Source of the DNA: Actinomycetales bacterium
Lineage (GTDB): Bacteria > Actinomycetota > Actinomycetes > Actinomycetales > Cellulomonadaceae
Assembly: GCA_020444245.1 (NCBI GenBank)
Contig: JAHLLI010000009.1
Location: forward strand, 1-64,000
DNA: 64,000 nucleotides
Direction of reading: 5' to 3'
Both the position numbers and the translations under genes were made by a program. How positions within the stretch are numbered: the stretch's first letter is position 1; the number at the start of each line of letters is the position of its first letter. This document shows positions 35,318-45,259 of this stretch, in pieces. Under the pieces are notes generated by a model. It was given only the letters and a program-made list of their open reading frames with translations, did not search any database and was not told where the DNA came from.

Positions 35318-36241
35318 GTGAGCGCGTCCGACCCCGTGCCGGTGATCCTGGTGCACGGCCTTCGCACGTCGGCGACCATGTGGCGCGCCCAGGTGGAGGC
35401 GCTCGGCGACTCCCGCCCGGTGCTGGCGATCGACCTTCCGGGCCACGGCACGCGCCGGGGGGAGCGGTTCTCGGTGGCGGGCTCGCTGGACGCCATCGAC
35501 GCGGCCGCGGACCGGCTGGCCGGCGACGGTGGGCGGGTGGCGGTGGTGGGTCTCTCGCTCGGCGGGTACCTGGCGCTCGCCTGGGCGGCGCGGCGTCCGG
35601 ACCGGGCCGCAGGGGTGCTGGCGGCCGGCTCCAGCGCGCGCCCCGGGGGCCCGCTGACGTGGGCGTGGCTGGCGCTCGTACGGCTCATCGCGCTGCTCCC
35701 GGACCGTGGTGCGGCCCTCAACCGGGCGATGGTCGCGGCGGCGGTCCCGGAGCCGGGGGCGACGGACCTGGGTGCCGGCGGCTACGCGCTGGACGTCATG
35801 CAGGACGCGCTGCGCGAGATGAGCCGCGTGGACCCGCGCGCCGACCTCGCGTCGATCGACCGGCCGGTGTGGCTCGTCAACGGCCGTTGGGACCACTTCC
35901 GGCTCGGCGAGCGGCGCACCGTACGGGCCGCCAGGCAGGCACGTCTGGTGGTGGTGCCCCACTCGACCCACCTGGTCAGCGTCGTCGCGCCGGTGGCGTT
36001 CACCAGGGTGCTGCTGGGCGCGCTCGACGAGCTCGACGGGCGGTCAGTCCGCGGGCCGGCGGATGCCCCAGGCCCGGACGCCACCGACGAGCCCGGCGGA
36101 GTTCGGCACCACGACGACGTCGTCGCCGAGGGCGTCGAGCACGACGGGCCGGATGCGCCGCGAGTTGCCCCCGCCGATGTAGAGCCGGTCCCAGTGGAAG
36201 ACGGGGCGCAGCCCGTCGATCGCGCGCCGCACCCGGCGTGA
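35318..36241 (+). CDS. Alpha/beta hydrolase
   Basis: 307 residues from GTG 35318. The fold is clear: VPVILVHGLRTSATMWRAQ (oxyanion HG), LAIDLPGHGTRRG, nucleophile Ser80 in VGLSLGGYL, acid Asp192 in VNGRWDHF and His218 in PHSTHLV. The triad is complete by residue 218 and the fold ends near 238. Residues about 242-307 ([15 protein letters not shown] onward) are encoded antisense to the end of the kinase gene on the other strand, a 198-bp convergent overlap, and look like unselected sequence. Substrate unknown. It follows the rplQ terminator and probably has its own leaderless promoter. Confidence 0.88.
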   Translation: MSASDPVPVILVHGLRTSATMWRAQVEALGDSRPVLAIDLPGHGTRRGERFSVAGSLDAIDAAADRLAGDGGRVAVVGLSLGGYLALAWAARRPDRAAGVLAAGSSARPGGPLTWAWLALVRLIALLPDRGAALNRAMVAAAVPEPGATDLGAGGYALDVMQDALREMSRVDPRADLASIDRPVWLVNGRWDHFRLGERRTVRAARQARLVVVPHSTHLVSVVAPVAFTRVLLGALDELDGRSVRGPADAPGPDATDEPGGVRHHDDVVAEGVEHDGPDAPRVAPADVEPVPVEDGAQPVDRAPHPA

Positions 36242-36826
36242 CCACGCGGCGTCGCCGAGCCGGCGACGCTCGGGCTCGCCGAGGTACATGTCGTACGTCA
36301 CGCCCCACCGGATCGGGGCGTGGGACAGCTCCAGGTGCGGCGCGAGCACCCCGCCGTCGAACAGCGCGCTGCCCAGCCCGGTGCCGAGCGTCAGCACCAG
36401 CTCGAGCCCGATGCCCGAGACCACGCCCGCCCCGTGCACCTCGGCGTCGTTGAGGACGAGCACCGGGTACCCCAGCGCGTCGGTGAGCGCCGCCGCCATG
36501 TCCTTGCCGGCCCACGCCGTCACCAGCTCGGGCACCACCCGGGTGCGGGGGCCGGACCTGGTGACGTAGTGGGGGGTGGCGATCACCACGCCGTGCCGCA
36601 CCATGCCGGGCATCCCGACGGTGCCGCGGTCGGCGGGGGGCATCTGGTCGGCCAGGGCCGCGATGGTCTCCACGAGCCGCTCCGGCGGCAGGGGATAGGG
36701 CGTGGGTACCCGCCGTGGCGGTGCGTGCATGGTGCCCTGGGCGTCCAGCACCGAGGCCTTGATCCCGCCGCCACCGCAGTCCACCGCGAGGGTGCGGGTG
36801 TCCGGCGCGGCCTCTGGGGCGCTCAC
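36044..36826 (-). CDS. ROK-family sugar kinase, polyphosphate-glucokinase-like
   Basis: 260 residues from GTG 36826. The N-terminal phosphate motif [16 protein letters not shown], the catalytic Asp in [11 protein letters not shown] and [20 protein letters not shown], then SHAP are PPGK/ROK-like. The usual DIGGTGIK reads DCGGGGIK, so whether polyphosphate or ATP is the donor is uncertain. The C-terminal IGGGNSRRI and LVGGVRAW blocks are present. Glucose phosphorylation is the likely role. Its 3' end overlaps the hydrolase antisense; its start is divergent from truA. Confidence 0.82.
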   Translation of the reverse strand: MSAPEAAPDTRTLAVDCGGGGIKASVLDAQGTMHAPPRRVPTPYPLPPERLVETIAALADQMPPADRGTVGMPGMVRHGVVIATPHYVTRSGPRTRVVPELVTAWAGKDMAAALTDALGYPVLVLNDAEVHGAGVVSGIGLELVLTLGTGLGSALFDGGVLAPHLELSHAPIRWGVTYDMYLGEPERRRLGDAAWSRRVRRAIDGLRPVFHWDRLYIGGGNSRRIRPVVLDALGDDVVVVPNSAGLVGGVRAWGIRRPAD

Positions 36827-36832
36827 GGCCCG

Positions 36833-36838
36833 ACCCTA
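36833..36838 (-). promoter_or_regulatory. -10 box of a predicted leaderless ROK kinase mRNA
   Basis: On the minus strand TAGGGT ends 6 nt before the GTG start at 36826. Between it and the truA -10 box lies a 14-bp perfect palindrome, CGCCCCGCGGGGCG (36844-36857), that could serve both promoters. Confidence 0.5.
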
Positions 36839-36867
36839 CCTCGCGCCCCGCGGGGCGGTCGGCTCGG

Positions 36868-36873
36868 TACCGT
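36868..36873 (+). promoter_or_regulatory. -10 box of a predicted leaderless truA mRNA
   Basis: TACCGT ends 6 nt before the GTG start at 36880. It is divergent from the ROK kinase -10 box with 29 bp between them. Confidence 0.45.
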
Positions 36874-36879
36874 GAGCCC

Positions 36880-37794
36880 GTGACCGTGCGGCTGCGACTC
36901 GACCTGTCCTACGACGGGACCGGGTTCGCCGGCTGGGCGAGCCAGCCCGGCCTGCGCACGGTGCAGGGCACGCTGGAGGCGGCCCTGGGGACCGTGCTGC
37001 GGTGCGAGCCGCCGCGGCTCACGGTGGCCGGGCGGACGGACGCGGGCGTGCACGCCCGCGGCCAGGTGGCGCACGTCGACGTGGCCGAGGACGCCTGGGC
37101 GGCGGTGCGCGGCCGACTGGCCGACCCCGCGGAGGCGTTGGTCCGGCGGCTGGCCGGGGTGCTGCCGCCGGACGTCGTGGTTCACCGGGCCACGCCGGCG
37201 CCCGAGGGGTTCGACGCTCGGTTCGGGGCGGTGTTCCGCCGCTACGTGTACCGGCTCGCCGACGACCCGCTGCGCGTCGACCCGCTGCGCCGCAGCCAGG
37301 TGGTGCGCCACCGGCTGCCGCTCGACGTGACGGCGATGGCCGCCGCCGCCGCGCCGCTGACCGGGCTGCACGACTTCGCCGGGTTCTGCAAGGCGAGGCC
37401 GGAGGCCACCACGGTGCGCACCCTCACCGACCTCACGGTGGACCGGCCGGACGCCGGCGAGGACGCCGGGCTGGTGCGGGTCGAGGTGCGCGCGGATGCG
37501 TTCTGCCACTCGATGGTGCGCTCGCTCGTGGGGGCGCTGCTGGCGGTGGGGGAGGGCCGTCGCCCCGCGGCCTGGCCCGCCGAGCTGCTCGCCGCCCGGA
37601 CGCGCGACGCCGCGGCCCACGTGGCACCGGCCCACGGACTCACGCTCGAGGAGGTCGGCTACCCGCCCGACGCCGAGCTCGCGGCCCGCGCGGAGCAGAC
37701 CCGCGCGCGGCGGGCCGCCGTGCCCCCCGCCCCGGAGCACGAGCCGGACGCGGACCCCGGACAGCCCGCCCCAGCGGACCCAGGACGGTCATGA
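36880..37794 (+). CDS. truA: tRNA pseudouridine(38-40) synthase TruA
   Basis: 304 residues from GTG 36880. It modifies the anticodon stem-loop. [20 protein letters not shown], the catalytic Asp in [19 protein letters not shown], and [16 protein letters not shown] are conserved. The C-terminal half has [14 protein letters not shown] and [22 protein letters not shown] Pro/Ala/Glu tail follows. The stop overlaps the next gene (ATGA). Confidence 0.96.
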   Translation: MTVRLRLDLSYDGTGFAGWASQPGLRTVQGTLEAALGTVLRCEPPRLTVAGRTDAGVHARGQVAHVDVAEDAWAAVRGRLADPAEALVRRLAGVLPPDVVVHRATPAPEGFDARFGAVFRRYVYRLADDPLRVDPLRRSQVVRHRLPLDVTAMAAAAAPLTGLHDFAGFCKARPEATTVRTLTDLTVDRPDAGEDAGLVRVEVRADAFCHSMVRSLVGALLAVGEGRRPAAWPAELLAARTRDAAAHVAPAHGLTLEEVGYPPDAELAARAEQTRARRAAVPPAPEHEPDADPGQPAPADPGRS

Positions 37795-39494
37795 CCGAGA
37801 CTCCCGGCGGCCCAGCCGCCCAGAACCTGATCGAGCACATCCGCGCCTCGGTGATCGGCGACGACCACGTCGTGGTGACGCCGTACGGCCGGCGCCGGGT
37901 GACCTACGCGGACTACACCGCCAGCGGCCGGGCGCTGTCGTTCGTCGAGGACTACGTCCGCGACGTCGTCCTGCCGGCCTATGCCAACACCCACACCGAG
38001 TCCTCCGGCACGGGGCTGCAGACCACCCGGCTGCGCGAGGAGGCGCGGCAGATCATCCACGACGCGGTGGGCGGGGACGACGACACCGTCGTGCTGTTCA
38101 CCGGCGCGGGTGCGACCGGGGCGATCGACAAGCTCATCGGCGTCCTCGGGCTCCGCATCCCGTCGGCCCTGGAGGACCGCTGGCACCTGGCCCGGCACGT
38201 CCCCGCCGACCAGCGCCCGGTGGTCTTCGTCGGGCCGTACGAGCACCACTCGAACGAGATCCCGTGGCGCGAGTCGGTCGTCGACGTCGTGCAGATCGGG
38301 CAGGACGCCGACGGCGGGGTGTCGATCGACCAGCTGCGGGCGGCGCTCGAGGCCTACGCCGGCCGGCCGCTGAAGATCGGCTCGTTCTCGGCCGCCTCGA
38401 ACGTGACCGGCATCGTCTCGGACACCTACGCGATCGCGCGGCTGCTGCACGAGCACGGCGCGCTGTCGCTGTGGGACTTCGCGGCGGCCGGCCCCTATGT
38501 CGACATCGAGATGAACCCGCCGGGCGACCCGCTCGCCTACAAGGACGCGATCTTCCTGTCGCCGCACAAGTTCATCGGCGGGCCGTCGACACCCGGGGTG
38601 CTGGTGGCAAGGCGGGAGCTGTTCACCAACCGGGTCCCGGACGTGCCCGGCGGCGGGACGGTGGCCTTCGTCAACCCCGAGGAGCACGAGTACCTCGCCG
38701 ACGTCGAGCACCGCGAGGAGGGCGGGACCCCGGCGATCGTCGAGTCGATCCGGGCCGGGCTCGTCTTCGCGCTCAAGCAGGCCGTCGGGACCGACGAGAT
38801 CCGGCTCCGCGAGGACCGCCTGCTGGAGCGTGCGGTCGGTGCGTGGAGCGCCGAGCCGGCGCTGGAGCTGCTGGGCAACCTCGAGGCGCGGCGGCTGTCG
38901 ATCGTCTCGTTCGTGGTGCGCTCGCCGTCCGGCCGCTACCTGCACCACAACTTCGTGGTCGCCGTGCTCAACGACCTGTTCGGGATCCAGTCGCGCGGGG
39001 GCTGCTCGTGCGCGGGCCCCTACGGGCACGCGCTGCTGGGGATCGACCTGGAGCGCTCGCACGAGTTCGAGCGGGAGATCTCCGTCGGGTGCGAGGGGAT
39101 CAAGCCCGGCTGGGTGCGGGTCAGCTTCAACTACTTCATCTCCGACACCGTCGCGGACTACATCGTCCAGGCCGTGCGGATGGTCGCGCGTGACGGGTGG
39201 CGGCTGCTCGGCGACTACCGCTTCGACCCGGTCTCGGGCCTGTGGCGCCACCGCGGCGGTCTGGTCGAGCCGCCGAACCGGCTGGCCGACGTGCGCTTCG
39301 CCGACGAGGGCGTCTGGTTCCCCCCGAGCGGGACCACGGGCGGCGAGGACCTGCTGGCCCAGCACCTGGCCGACGCCGCCGCGATCCTGGCGGCCGCCCC
39401 GGAGCCGGACCTGGGCGACCACCCTGCGAACGTGAGCGCCGACTTCGAGCACCTGAGGTGGTTCGACCTGCCCGCGTCGGCGATCGACGCCTGA
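37791..39494 (+). CDS. PLP-dependent class V aminotransferase-fold enzyme (cysteine desulfurase-like)
   Basis: 567 residues from ATG 37791, coupled to truA by ATGA. The class V fold is clear: [13 protein letters not shown] and [19 protein letters not shown] at the start, [14 protein letters not shown], Asp in [18 protein letters not shown], and the PLP Lys260 in [17 protein letters not shown]. Cys405 and Cys407 in [16 protein letters not shown] are placed where desulfurases carry their catalytic Cys. The last 110 residues have no obvious family match. It is longer than IscS or SufS (about 400). Coupling to truA hints at tRNA sulfur or thiol chemistry, but this is inference. Confidence 0.85.
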   Translation: MTETPGGPAAQNLIEHIRASVIGDDHVVVTPYGRRRVTYADYTASGRALSFVEDYVRDVVLPAYANTHTESSGTGLQTTRLREEARQIIHDAVGGDDDTVVLFTGAGATGAIDKLIGVLGLRIPSALEDRWHLARHVPADQRPVVFVGPYEHHSNEIPWRESVVDVVQIGQDADGGVSIDQLRAALEAYAGRPLKIGSFSAASNVTGIVSDTYAIARLLHEHGALSLWDFAAAGPYVDIEMNPPGDPLAYKDAIFLSPHKFIGGPSTPGVLVARRELFTNRVPDVPGGGTVAFVNPEEHEYLADVEHREEGGTPAIVESIRAGLVFALKQAVGTDEIRLREDRLLERAVGAWSAEPALELLGNLEARRLSIVSFVVRSPSGRYLHHNFVVAVLNDLFGIQSRGGCSCAGPYGHALLGIDLERSHEFEREISVGCEGIKPGWVRVSFNYFISDTVADYIVQAVRMVARDGWRLLGDYRFDPVSGLWRHRGGLVEPPNRLADVRFADEGVWFPPSGTTGGEDLLAQHLADAAAILAAAPEPDLGDHPANVSADFEHLRWFDLPASAIDA

Positions 39495-39509
39495 GCCGTC
39501 GGGCCGCGC

Positions 39510-40121
39510 TCACGCGCGCAGCAGGAGCGAGGCGGCGACCGCGAGCATGACCGCGGCGACGAGCACGTCGAGCACGCGCCAGGCGGCCGGCCGGGCGAAC
39601 AGCGGGCGCAGGACGCGCGCCCCGAAGCCGAGTGCGGAGAACCAGGCCGCGCTGCCCACCGCTGCGCCGGCGGCGAACCACCAGCGCGGTTCGTGCTGCA
39701 CGGCGATCCCGCCGAGCAGCATCACCGTGTCGAGGTACACGTGCGGGTTGAGCCAGGTCAGCGCGAGCGTCGTGGTCAGGACCGCGGACAGCGACGCGGG
39801 TCCGCTCTCCGCCGGGTCGAGGTGCTCGGCCCGGCGCGCCCGCCTCAGCGAGGCGACCGCCATCACGACCAGGAACGTCGCCCCGCCCCAACGCACGGCC
39901 GTCAGCACGACGGGTGCGGCCCCGACCAGGGCGCCGAGGCCCGCGACGCCGGCCGCGATCAGGACGACGTCCGAGGCGGTGCACACCGCGACCACCGCGC
40001 CGACGTGCTCGCGGCGCAGCCCTTGGCGCAGCACGAATGCGTTCTGCGCGCCGATCACGACGATCAGGGACAGACCGGTGAGCAGGCCGGTGGCCATGGC
40101 GGCGAGGGCTTCGGTGGGCAC
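39510..40121 (-). CDS. LysE/ArgO family amino acid exporter
   Basis: 203 residues from GTG 40121. It is a small membrane protein with about six segments. The signature GAQNAFVLRQGLRREHV near residue 24, LTWLNPHVYLDTVMLLGG and the start TGLLTGLSLIVVIGAQN are typical of LysE/ArgO, which exports Lys or Arg. It is divergent from the ArgP/LysG-type regulator at 40194, the classic arrangement for control by intracellular basic amino acids. Its 3' end lies 15 bp from the end of the aminotransferase gene. Confidence 0.93.
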   Translation of the reverse strand: MPTEALAAMATGLLTGLSLIVVIGAQNAFVLRQGLRREHVGAVVAVCTASDVVLIAAGVAGLGALVGAAPVVLTAVRWGGATFLVVMAVASLRRARRAEHLDPAESGPASLSAVLTTTLALTWLNPHVYLDTVMLLGGIAVQHEPRWWFAAGAAVGSAAWFSALGFGARVLRPLFARPAAWRVLDVLVAAVMLAVAASLLLRA

Positions 40122-40148
40122 GGGAGCACGCTAGGGGCGGACGAACGT

Positions 40149-40190
40149 GAAGACCAGTTCAGGTTTGTTGTGGAACATGAGAGAGTCTTC
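40149..40190. promoter_or_regulatory. Candidate operator between the LysE exporter and its LysR regulator
   Basis: An inverted repeat GAAGAC (40149-40154) / GTCTTC (40185-40190) encloses GTTC (40157-40160) / GAAC (40173-40176) in an AT-richer patch of the 72-bp divergent gap. LysR-type regulators bind such sites. The arms are spaced unequally, so this is tentative. Confidence 0.4.
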
Positions 40191-40193
40191 ATC

Positions 40194-41099
40194 GTGTTCG
40201 ACACGGACCAGCTGGCGACGCTCGCCGCGGTGGTGCGGCACGGCTCGTTCGAGGCGGCCGCCAGGGCCCTGCACGTGACGCCGTCAGCGGTGAGCCAGCG
40301 GATCAAGGCGCTCGAGCAGGCCGCCGGGCAGGTGCTGGTGCGACGAGCGAGGCCCACCCGCGCGACCGCCGCGGGCCAGGTCCTCGTGCGCCTCGCGGGC
40401 CAGGTGGCACTCCTCGAACGGGAAGCGCGCGGTGAGCTGGGCGACGCGGGGCCGGTGACCGTGCCGCTCGCGGTCAACGCGGACTCGCTGTCCACCTGGT
40501 TCCCCGCGGTGCTGGCCGGGCTGCCCGAGCACGTCCTGGTCGAGGTGCACCGCGTCGACCAGGACCGCACGGCCGACCTGCTGCGGGACGGCACGGTGAT
40601 GGCCGCGGTGACCGCCGACTCCTCGCCCGTGCAGGGCTGCGCGGCGCTCCCGCTCGGGTCCATGCGCTACCTGGCGGTCGCGGCGCCGGGCTTCGCGGCC
40701 GACCGCCTGCCGCCGGGCAGCGCGCCCGAGGTGTGGTCCGGGGCTCGACTGGTGGCGTTCGACCGGCACGACACCCTGCAGGACCGGTTCCTGGCGGTCC
40801 TGGGGGTCGACCGCGACGTGGGCCCGCCGCAGCGCCACCTCGTGCCGTCCCAGGACGCGTTCCTCGCGGTCGTCGAGGCGGGGCTCGGCTGGGGGACCGT
40901 GCCGGAGGTCGCCGCGCAGGAAGCGCTCGCGGCCGGGAGGCTCGTCGACCTCGCTCCGGGCCGGTGGCTCGACGTGCCGCTGCACTGGCAGCGGTGGAAG
41001 GTGGACGCGGCCGTGCTGGCGGCGCTGACCGAGCGGGTGCTCGAGGCCGCCTCCGCCGGTCTGCGGCCGGGGCGGGAGGGCGTGCGGTCGCGCCGGTGA
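40194..41099 (+). CDS. LysR-family regulator, ArgP/LysG type
   Basis: 301 residues from GTG 40194 (GTG 40170 would add eight). The winged helix reads [40 protein letters not shown] and [20 protein letters not shown]. It is followed by the effector-binding domain ([40 protein letters not shown]). It should activate the divergent exporter when Lys or Arg accumulates. Confidence 0.93.
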   Translation: MFDTDQLATLAAVVRHGSFEAAARALHVTPSAVSQRIKALEQAAGQVLVRRARPTRATAAGQVLVRLAGQVALLEREARGELGDAGPVTVPLAVNADSLSTWFPAVLAGLPEHVLVEVHRVDQDRTADLLRDGTVMAAVTADSSPVQGCAALPLGSMRYLAVAAPGFAADRLPPGSAPEVWSGARLVAFDRHDTLQDRFLAVLGVDRDVGPPQRHLVPSQDAFLAVVEAGLGWGTVPEVAAQEALAAGRLVDLAPGRWLDVPLHWQRWKVDAAVLAALTERVLEAASAGLRPGREGVRSRR

Positions 41100-41150
41100 G
41101 CCGGGGGCCGACCGCGACGCCGATCCGTGGCCGAGCCGCCCGACGGCGTT

Positions 41151-41179
41151 TTGCCCTCGGCAGGCGCCCCGGGTACTCT
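41151..41179 (+). promoter_or_regulatory. Candidate rplM-rpsI promoter
   Basis: TTGCCC (41151-41156), a 17-bp spacer, then TACTCT (41174-41179). It gives a leader of about 105 nt upstream of rplM. Confidence 0.6.
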
Positions 41180-41289
41180 GGGACGTCGTTGTGCGTCCTC
41201 GTCGTGCCTTGGCGCGCCTGGACGCCGACCCGGCTCCCGCGGTCCCGCGCGGGTGCCGACACCTCACCGAGCGAGACGAAGGTACGACC

Positions 41290-41733
41290 GTGCGCACGTA
41301 CACCCCGAAGCCCGGCGACGTCGAGCGGACCTGGCACGTCATCGACGCCGACGGCGTGGTCCTGGGCCGCCTGGCCACCCAGGTGGCGACGCTGCTGCGT
41401 GGCAAGCACAAGGCGACCTACGCCCCGCACGTCGACACCGGTGACTTCGTCATCGTCATCAACGCCGAGAAGGTCGTGCTCACGGGCGCCAAGCGCGAGC
41501 AGAAGATGGCCTACCGGCACTCCGGCTACCCGGGTGGTCTGCGGGCGGTCCCCTACGGCCAGCTGCTCGACACCAAGCCCGAGCGTGCGATCGAGAAGGC
41601 CGTCCGCGGCATGATCCCGAAGACCACGCTCGGTCGCCAGCAGCTCGGCAAGCTCAAGGTCTACGCCGGCTCCGAGCACCCGCACGCCGCGCAGAAGCCC
41701 CAGCCCTTCGAGATCAGCCAGGTCGCGCAGTAG
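41290..41733 (+). CDS. rplM: 50S ribosomal protein L13
   Basis: 147 residues from GTG 41290 ([20 protein letters not shown]). L13 is an early 50S assembly protein. [36 protein letters not shown] and [20 protein letters not shown] are typical. It is paired with rpsI as usual, with a 44-bp gap. Confidence 0.97.
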   Translation: MRTYTPKPGDVERTWHVIDADGVVLGRLATQVATLLRGKHKATYAPHVDTGDFVIVINAEKVVLTGAKREQKMAYRHSGYPGGLRAVPYGQLLDTKPERAIEKAVRGMIPKTTLGRQQLGKLKVYAGSEHPHAAQKPQPFEISQVAQ

Positions 41734-41777
41734 TCGCGCCGGCCCTCCCAGACAACCCACCGCGAAGGACAGCACCC

Positions 41778-42254
41778 GTGGCAGAGACCACCGAGTTCGA
41801 GGGCGAGACGCCCACCAGCTACACCTCCGAGAGCGCTGCGCCCACCGGCCGCGGCCAGAGCCTGACGGCTCCCGGCCAGGCGCTGGGCCGCCGCAAGGAG
41901 GCGATCGCCCGCGTCCGTCTGGTGCCCGGCACCGGCCAGTGGAAGATCAACGGCCGCACCCTGGAGGAGTACTTCCCGAACAAGGTGCACCAGCAGCTGG
42001 TGAACTCCCCGCTCGCTCTGGTCGACGTCGAGGGTCGGTTCGACATCATCGCCCGGATCTCCGGCGGCGGCGTGAGCGGCCAGGCCGGCGCCCTGCGCCT
42101 GGGCATCGCCCGTGCGCTCAACGCGATCGACGCCGAGCACAACCGGCCCGCGCTCAAGAAGGCCGGGTTCCTGACTCGCGACGCCCGCGTCGTCGAGCGG
42201 AAGAAGGCCGGTCTGAAGAAGGCGCGCAAGGCGCCGCAGTACTCCAAGCGCTGA
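41778..42254 (+). CDS. rpsI: 30S ribosomal protein S9
   Basis: 158 residues from GTG 41778. After a hydrophilic leader of about 35 residues common in actinobacteria, the core [39 protein letters not shown] and the tail ending APQYSKR (the Lys-Arg that reaches the P site) are intact. Confidence 0.97.
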   Translation: MAETTEFEGETPTSYTSESAAPTGRGQSLTAPGQALGRRKEAIARVRLVPGTGQWKINGRTLEEYFPNKVHQQLVNSPLALVDVEGRFDIIARISGGGVSGQAGALRLGIARALNAIDAEHNRPALKKAGFLTRDARVVERKKAGLKKARKAPQYSKR

Positions 42255-42267
42255 TCCCAGCCCGTCC

Positions 42268-42300
42268 CGACGGCCCCGATGCACTCCATCGGGGCCGTCG
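42268..42300 (+). terminator. Terminator after rpsI
   Basis: CGACGGCCCCGATG (42268-42281), loop CACTC, CATCGGGGCCGTCG (42287-42300) is a 14-bp perfect stem. Confidence 0.8.
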
Positions 42301-42415
42301 TGGCTCGTGGGCCCGGCCACCGTCAGGCGGTCGTTCGGGGTCGTGGCCCGTGGCCGGCACTCCCTCGGGGCGCCCAGGTCGGTGTGGCACAGTCAGCGCA
42401 GGACGAGGAGGTCAG

Positions 42416-43771
42416 ATGGGTCGGCTGTTCGGGACCGATGGGGTACGGGGGCTCGCCAACCGCGACGTCACCGCCGAGCTGGCGCTGGACCTGTCGGTCG
42501 CGGCGGCGCACGTGCTGGGTTCGACCGGCGCATTCGAGGGGCACCGTCCGCGCGCGGTGGTCGGGCGCGACCCACGGGCCTCCGGTGAGTTCCTCGCCTC
42601 TGCCGTGATCGCGGGCCTGGCCAGCGCCGGGGTGGACGTGATCGACCTCGGCGTGCTGCCGACCCCCGGGGTGGCGTACCTCACCGGCGCGCTCGCGGTG
42701 GACCTCGGTGTGATGCTCTCCGCGTCGCACAACCCGATGCCGGACAACGGGATCAAGTTCTTCGCCCGCGGCGGGCACAAGCTCGCCGACGACCTCGAGG
42801 ACGCGATCGAGCAGCGCATCGGCGAGCCGTGGGAGCGCCCCGTCGGCAGCGCGGTCGGGCGGGTCTCCAGCGACCTCGGCCTGGCCGCGGACCGCTACGT
42901 CGACCACCTGGTGGGCACGCTGCGCACCGGTGACGCACCGCTCGCCGGGCTTCGGATCGCCGTCGACTGCGCCAACGGCGCCGCGAGCGACGTCGGCCCG
43001 GCCGCGCTGCGCGCGGCCGGCGCGGACGTGGTGGTCATCAACGCCTCGCCGGACGGCCGGAACATCAACGAGAAGTGCGGCTCGACGCACCCGGAGCAGC
43101 TCCAGGCCGCCGTGATCGCGGGAGAGGCGCACCTCGGCGTCGCGTTCGACGGCGACGCCGACCGGTGCCTCGCGGTCGACGCCACCGGCTCGCTCGTGGA
43201 CGGCGACCAGATCATGGGCATCCTGGCCGTCGCGATGCGCGACCGCGGCCTGCTGCACCGGGACACCCTGGTCACCACGGTGATGAGCAACCTGGGCCTC
43301 CAGCTCGCGATGGCCGACGCCGGGATCACCACGGTGCAGACCGCCGTCGGGGACCGCTACGTGCTCGAGGAGATGCGCTCCGGCGGCTTCGCGCTCGGCG
43401 GCGAGCAGTCCGGGCACGTCATCATGTCCGAGCACGCGACGACGGGCGACGGCGTGCTCACCGCCCTTCACCTGGCCGCGATCGTCGCCACCTCGGGCCG
43501 CTCCCTCGCCGAGCTCGCCTCGAGCGTCCCGCGGCTGCCCCAGGTGCTGGTCAACGTCGGTGGCGTGGACCGGTCGCGGGTCACCGACCCGCACGTCCAG
43601 GCTGCGGTCGCGGAGGCCGAGGCCGAGCTGGGTCGTACCGGCCGGGTGCTGCTGCGACCGTCTGGCACCGAGCCGCTGGTGCGCGTCATGGTCGAGGCCG
43701 CCGCCCTGGTCGAGGCCGAGCGCCTGGCCGAGCAGCTCGCCGACGTGGTGCGTGCGCGGCTCGCCCTGTGA
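42416..43771 (+). CDS. glmM: Phosphoglucosamine mutase
   Basis: 451 residues from ATG 42416 behind GAGGAGG. It interconverts GlcN-6-P and GlcN-1-P for cell wall precursors. The phosphoserine is Ser104 in [20 protein letters not shown]. The metal loop [12 protein letters not shown], the sugar loop GGEQSGHVI and the phosphate loop [15 protein letters not shown] are intact. It starts [20 protein letters not shown]. The product feeds GlmU; glmS, which makes its substrate, lies about 2.5 kb downstream. Overlaps def by 4 bp. Confidence 0.97.
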   Translation: MGRLFGTDGVRGLANRDVTAELALDLSVAAAHVLGSTGAFEGHRPRAVVGRDPRASGEFLASAVIAGLASAGVDVIDLGVLPTPGVAYLTGALAVDLGVMLSASHNPMPDNGIKFFARGGHKLADDLEDAIEQRIGEPWERPVGSAVGRVSSDLGLAADRYVDHLVGTLRTGDAPLAGLRIAVDCANGAASDVGPAALRAAGADVVVINASPDGRNINEKCGSTHPEQLQAAVIAGEAHLGVAFDGDADRCLAVDATGSLVDGDQIMGILAVAMRDRGLLHRDTLVTTVMSNLGLQLAMADAGITTVQTAVGDRYVLEEMRSGGFALGGEQSGHVIMSEHATTGDGVLTALHLAAIVATSGRSLAELASSVPRLPQVLVNVGGVDRSRVTDPHVQAAVAEAEAELGRTGRVLLRPSGTEPLVRVMVEAAALVEAERLAEQLADVVRARLAL

Positions 43772-44388
43772 CGTTCGCCGACCAGGTCCGCGCGCTGCTG
43801 GACGGCCCGCTGCCGCTGCCCGTGGTGCAGACCGGGGACCCTGTGCTGCGGCGGGCGACCACCCCCTACGCGGGCCAGCTCGACGACGCCCTGCTGGCCG
43901 AGCTGCTCGCCGCGATGCGCGAGACCATGCACGCCGCACCCGGAGTGGGGCTGGCCGGCCCGCAGGTCGGGCTCTCCCTGGCGCTCGCGGTGATCGAGGA
44001 CCAGTGGCCGGCCGGCGAGCTCGCCGAGGTCCGTGAGCGCACCCCGGTGCCGTTCCGGGTCCTGGTCAACCCGCGCTACCAGCCGGTCGGCGAGCGGCGG
44101 GTCGCGTTCTTCGAGGGCTGCCTCAGCGTCGCCGGGTACCAGGCGGTCACGCCCCGGTGGCGCTCGGTGCGACTGACCGGTCAGGACGAGACCGGCGCCG
44201 CACTGGACGAGGTGCTCACCGGATGGCCGGCGCGGATCGTCCAGCACGAGACCGACCACCTGGCCGGCCGGCTGTACCTGGACGGCGCGGAGCTGCGGTC
44301 GCTGGTCGGGCCCGAGCAGGCCGGGAGGTACCTGGCGGACGCGACCCCGGAACGGGCGGCCGCGGAGCTCGGTTTCCCGCTGCCCTGA
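43768..44388 (+). CDS. def: Peptide deformylase
   Basis: 206 residues from GTG 43768, overlapping the glmM stop (GTGA). It removes the formyl group from nascent proteins. Motif 1 [10 protein letters not shown] has Gly in place of the more usual Ala after the Leu-Ala; motif 2 FEGCLSVAG carries the metal Cys; motif 3 QHETDHLAG has both His and the catalytic Glu. A Gly/Glu-rich insertion ([20 protein letters not shown]) separates motifs 1 and 2. It belongs to the same pathway as map at 30954. Confidence 0.94.
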   Translation: MTFADQVRALLDGPLPLPVVQTGDPVLRRATTPYAGQLDDALLAELLAAMRETMHAAPGVGLAGPQVGLSLALAVIEDQWPAGELAEVRERTPVPFRVLVNPRYQPVGERRVAFFEGCLSVAGYQAVTPRWRSVRLTGQDETGAALDEVLTGWPARIVQHETDHLAGRLYLDGAELRSLVGPEQAGRYLADATPERAAAELGFPLP

Positions 44389-44549
44389 GCCGGCCGCGCG
44401 GCCCCGGACGTACGGCGCGTCCCTCCACGGGATGATGCGCTCGCGACCAGGGGCACGGCACCATGATCCCCGGGATCCCTCAGGGGGCTCCCCGATGCCG
44501 ACCGGGCTCCGTCGGCCGTACCGTGGGCCTGGCCGAAGGAGGGGATCGG

Positions 44550-45245
44550 GTGTCCTGGGTGACCTCGCTCGGGGACTGGGTGATGGGACTCACCGGCACC
44601 CCGTGGGTCTTCGTCGCCCTGTGGGCGCTCGCACTGATCGACGGCTTCTTCCCACCGGTGCCGAGCGAGACGGTGGTCATCGCCCTGGCGTCGCTGTCGG
44701 TCTCGACCGGGTCGCCTGCGCTGTGGCTGGTGGCCCTGGTGGCCGCGCTCGGCGCATTCAGCGGCGACCAGGTCGCGTACTCGATCGGCAAGCGGGTCGA
44801 CCTGCGCAGGCGCGGCTTCCTGCGCAGCAGGCGGGCCATGGAGGCCATGGACTGGGCGGAGCACGCGCTGCAGGAGCGCGGCGCGGTGTTCATCATCGCT
44901 GCGCGCTACATCCCGGTCGGCCGGGTCGCGGTCAACATGACGGCCGGCGGGCTGCGTTACCCCCGGGGGCGGTTCACCGTGCTGGCGGCGATCGCGGCGG
45001 TCTCCTGGGCCGGGTACACGGTGCTGCTGGGCTCGACGGCCGGGGTGCTGTTCGGCAGCACACCGTGGCTGGCGGTGTTCGTCGGGGTGGCCGGCGGGGT
45101 GCTGCTCGGCATGGTCGCCGACCCGCTGCTGAGCCGGCTCGGCCGCCGGATGGGCTGGATCACCCTGGCGCCCGAGGGCGACGGGGCCTCGACCCCTGCC
45201 CCGCCGGTCGCGTCGGGCGAGCCCACTCCGGACGACGCCGCCTGA
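44550..45245 (+). CDS. DedA family membrane protein
   Basis: 231 residues from GTG 44550, chosen for AAGGAGG at 44536-44542; an in-frame ATG at 44463 is unlikely. DedA traits: ALIDGFFPPVPSETVVIALA, GDQVAYSIGKRVD and the RYIPVGRVAVNMTAGGLRYP re-entrant loop with the conserved Arg. About four or five membrane segments and a Pro/Ala-rich C-terminal tail. The family includes lipid-carrier (undecaprenyl phosphate) flippases; the role here is inference. Confidence 0.9.
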   Translation: MSWVTSLGDWVMGLTGTPWVFVALWALALIDGFFPPVPSETVVIALASLSVSTGSPALWLVALVAALGAFSGDQVAYSIGKRVDLRRRGFLRSRRAMEAMDWAEHALQERGAVFIIAARYIPVGRVAVNMTAGGLRYPRGRFTVLAAIAAVSWAGYTVLLGSTAGVLFGSTPWLAVFVGVAGGVLLGMVADPLLSRLGRRMGWITLAPEGDGASTPAPPVASGEPTPDDAA

Positions 45246-45259
45246 CCGCCGGGCGCGGG

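Noticed and set aside
44463-44549. N-terminal extension of the DedA protein from ATG 44463
   Set aside because: It has no ribosome binding site; AAGGAGG directly serves GTG 44550, which starts just before the first membrane helix.
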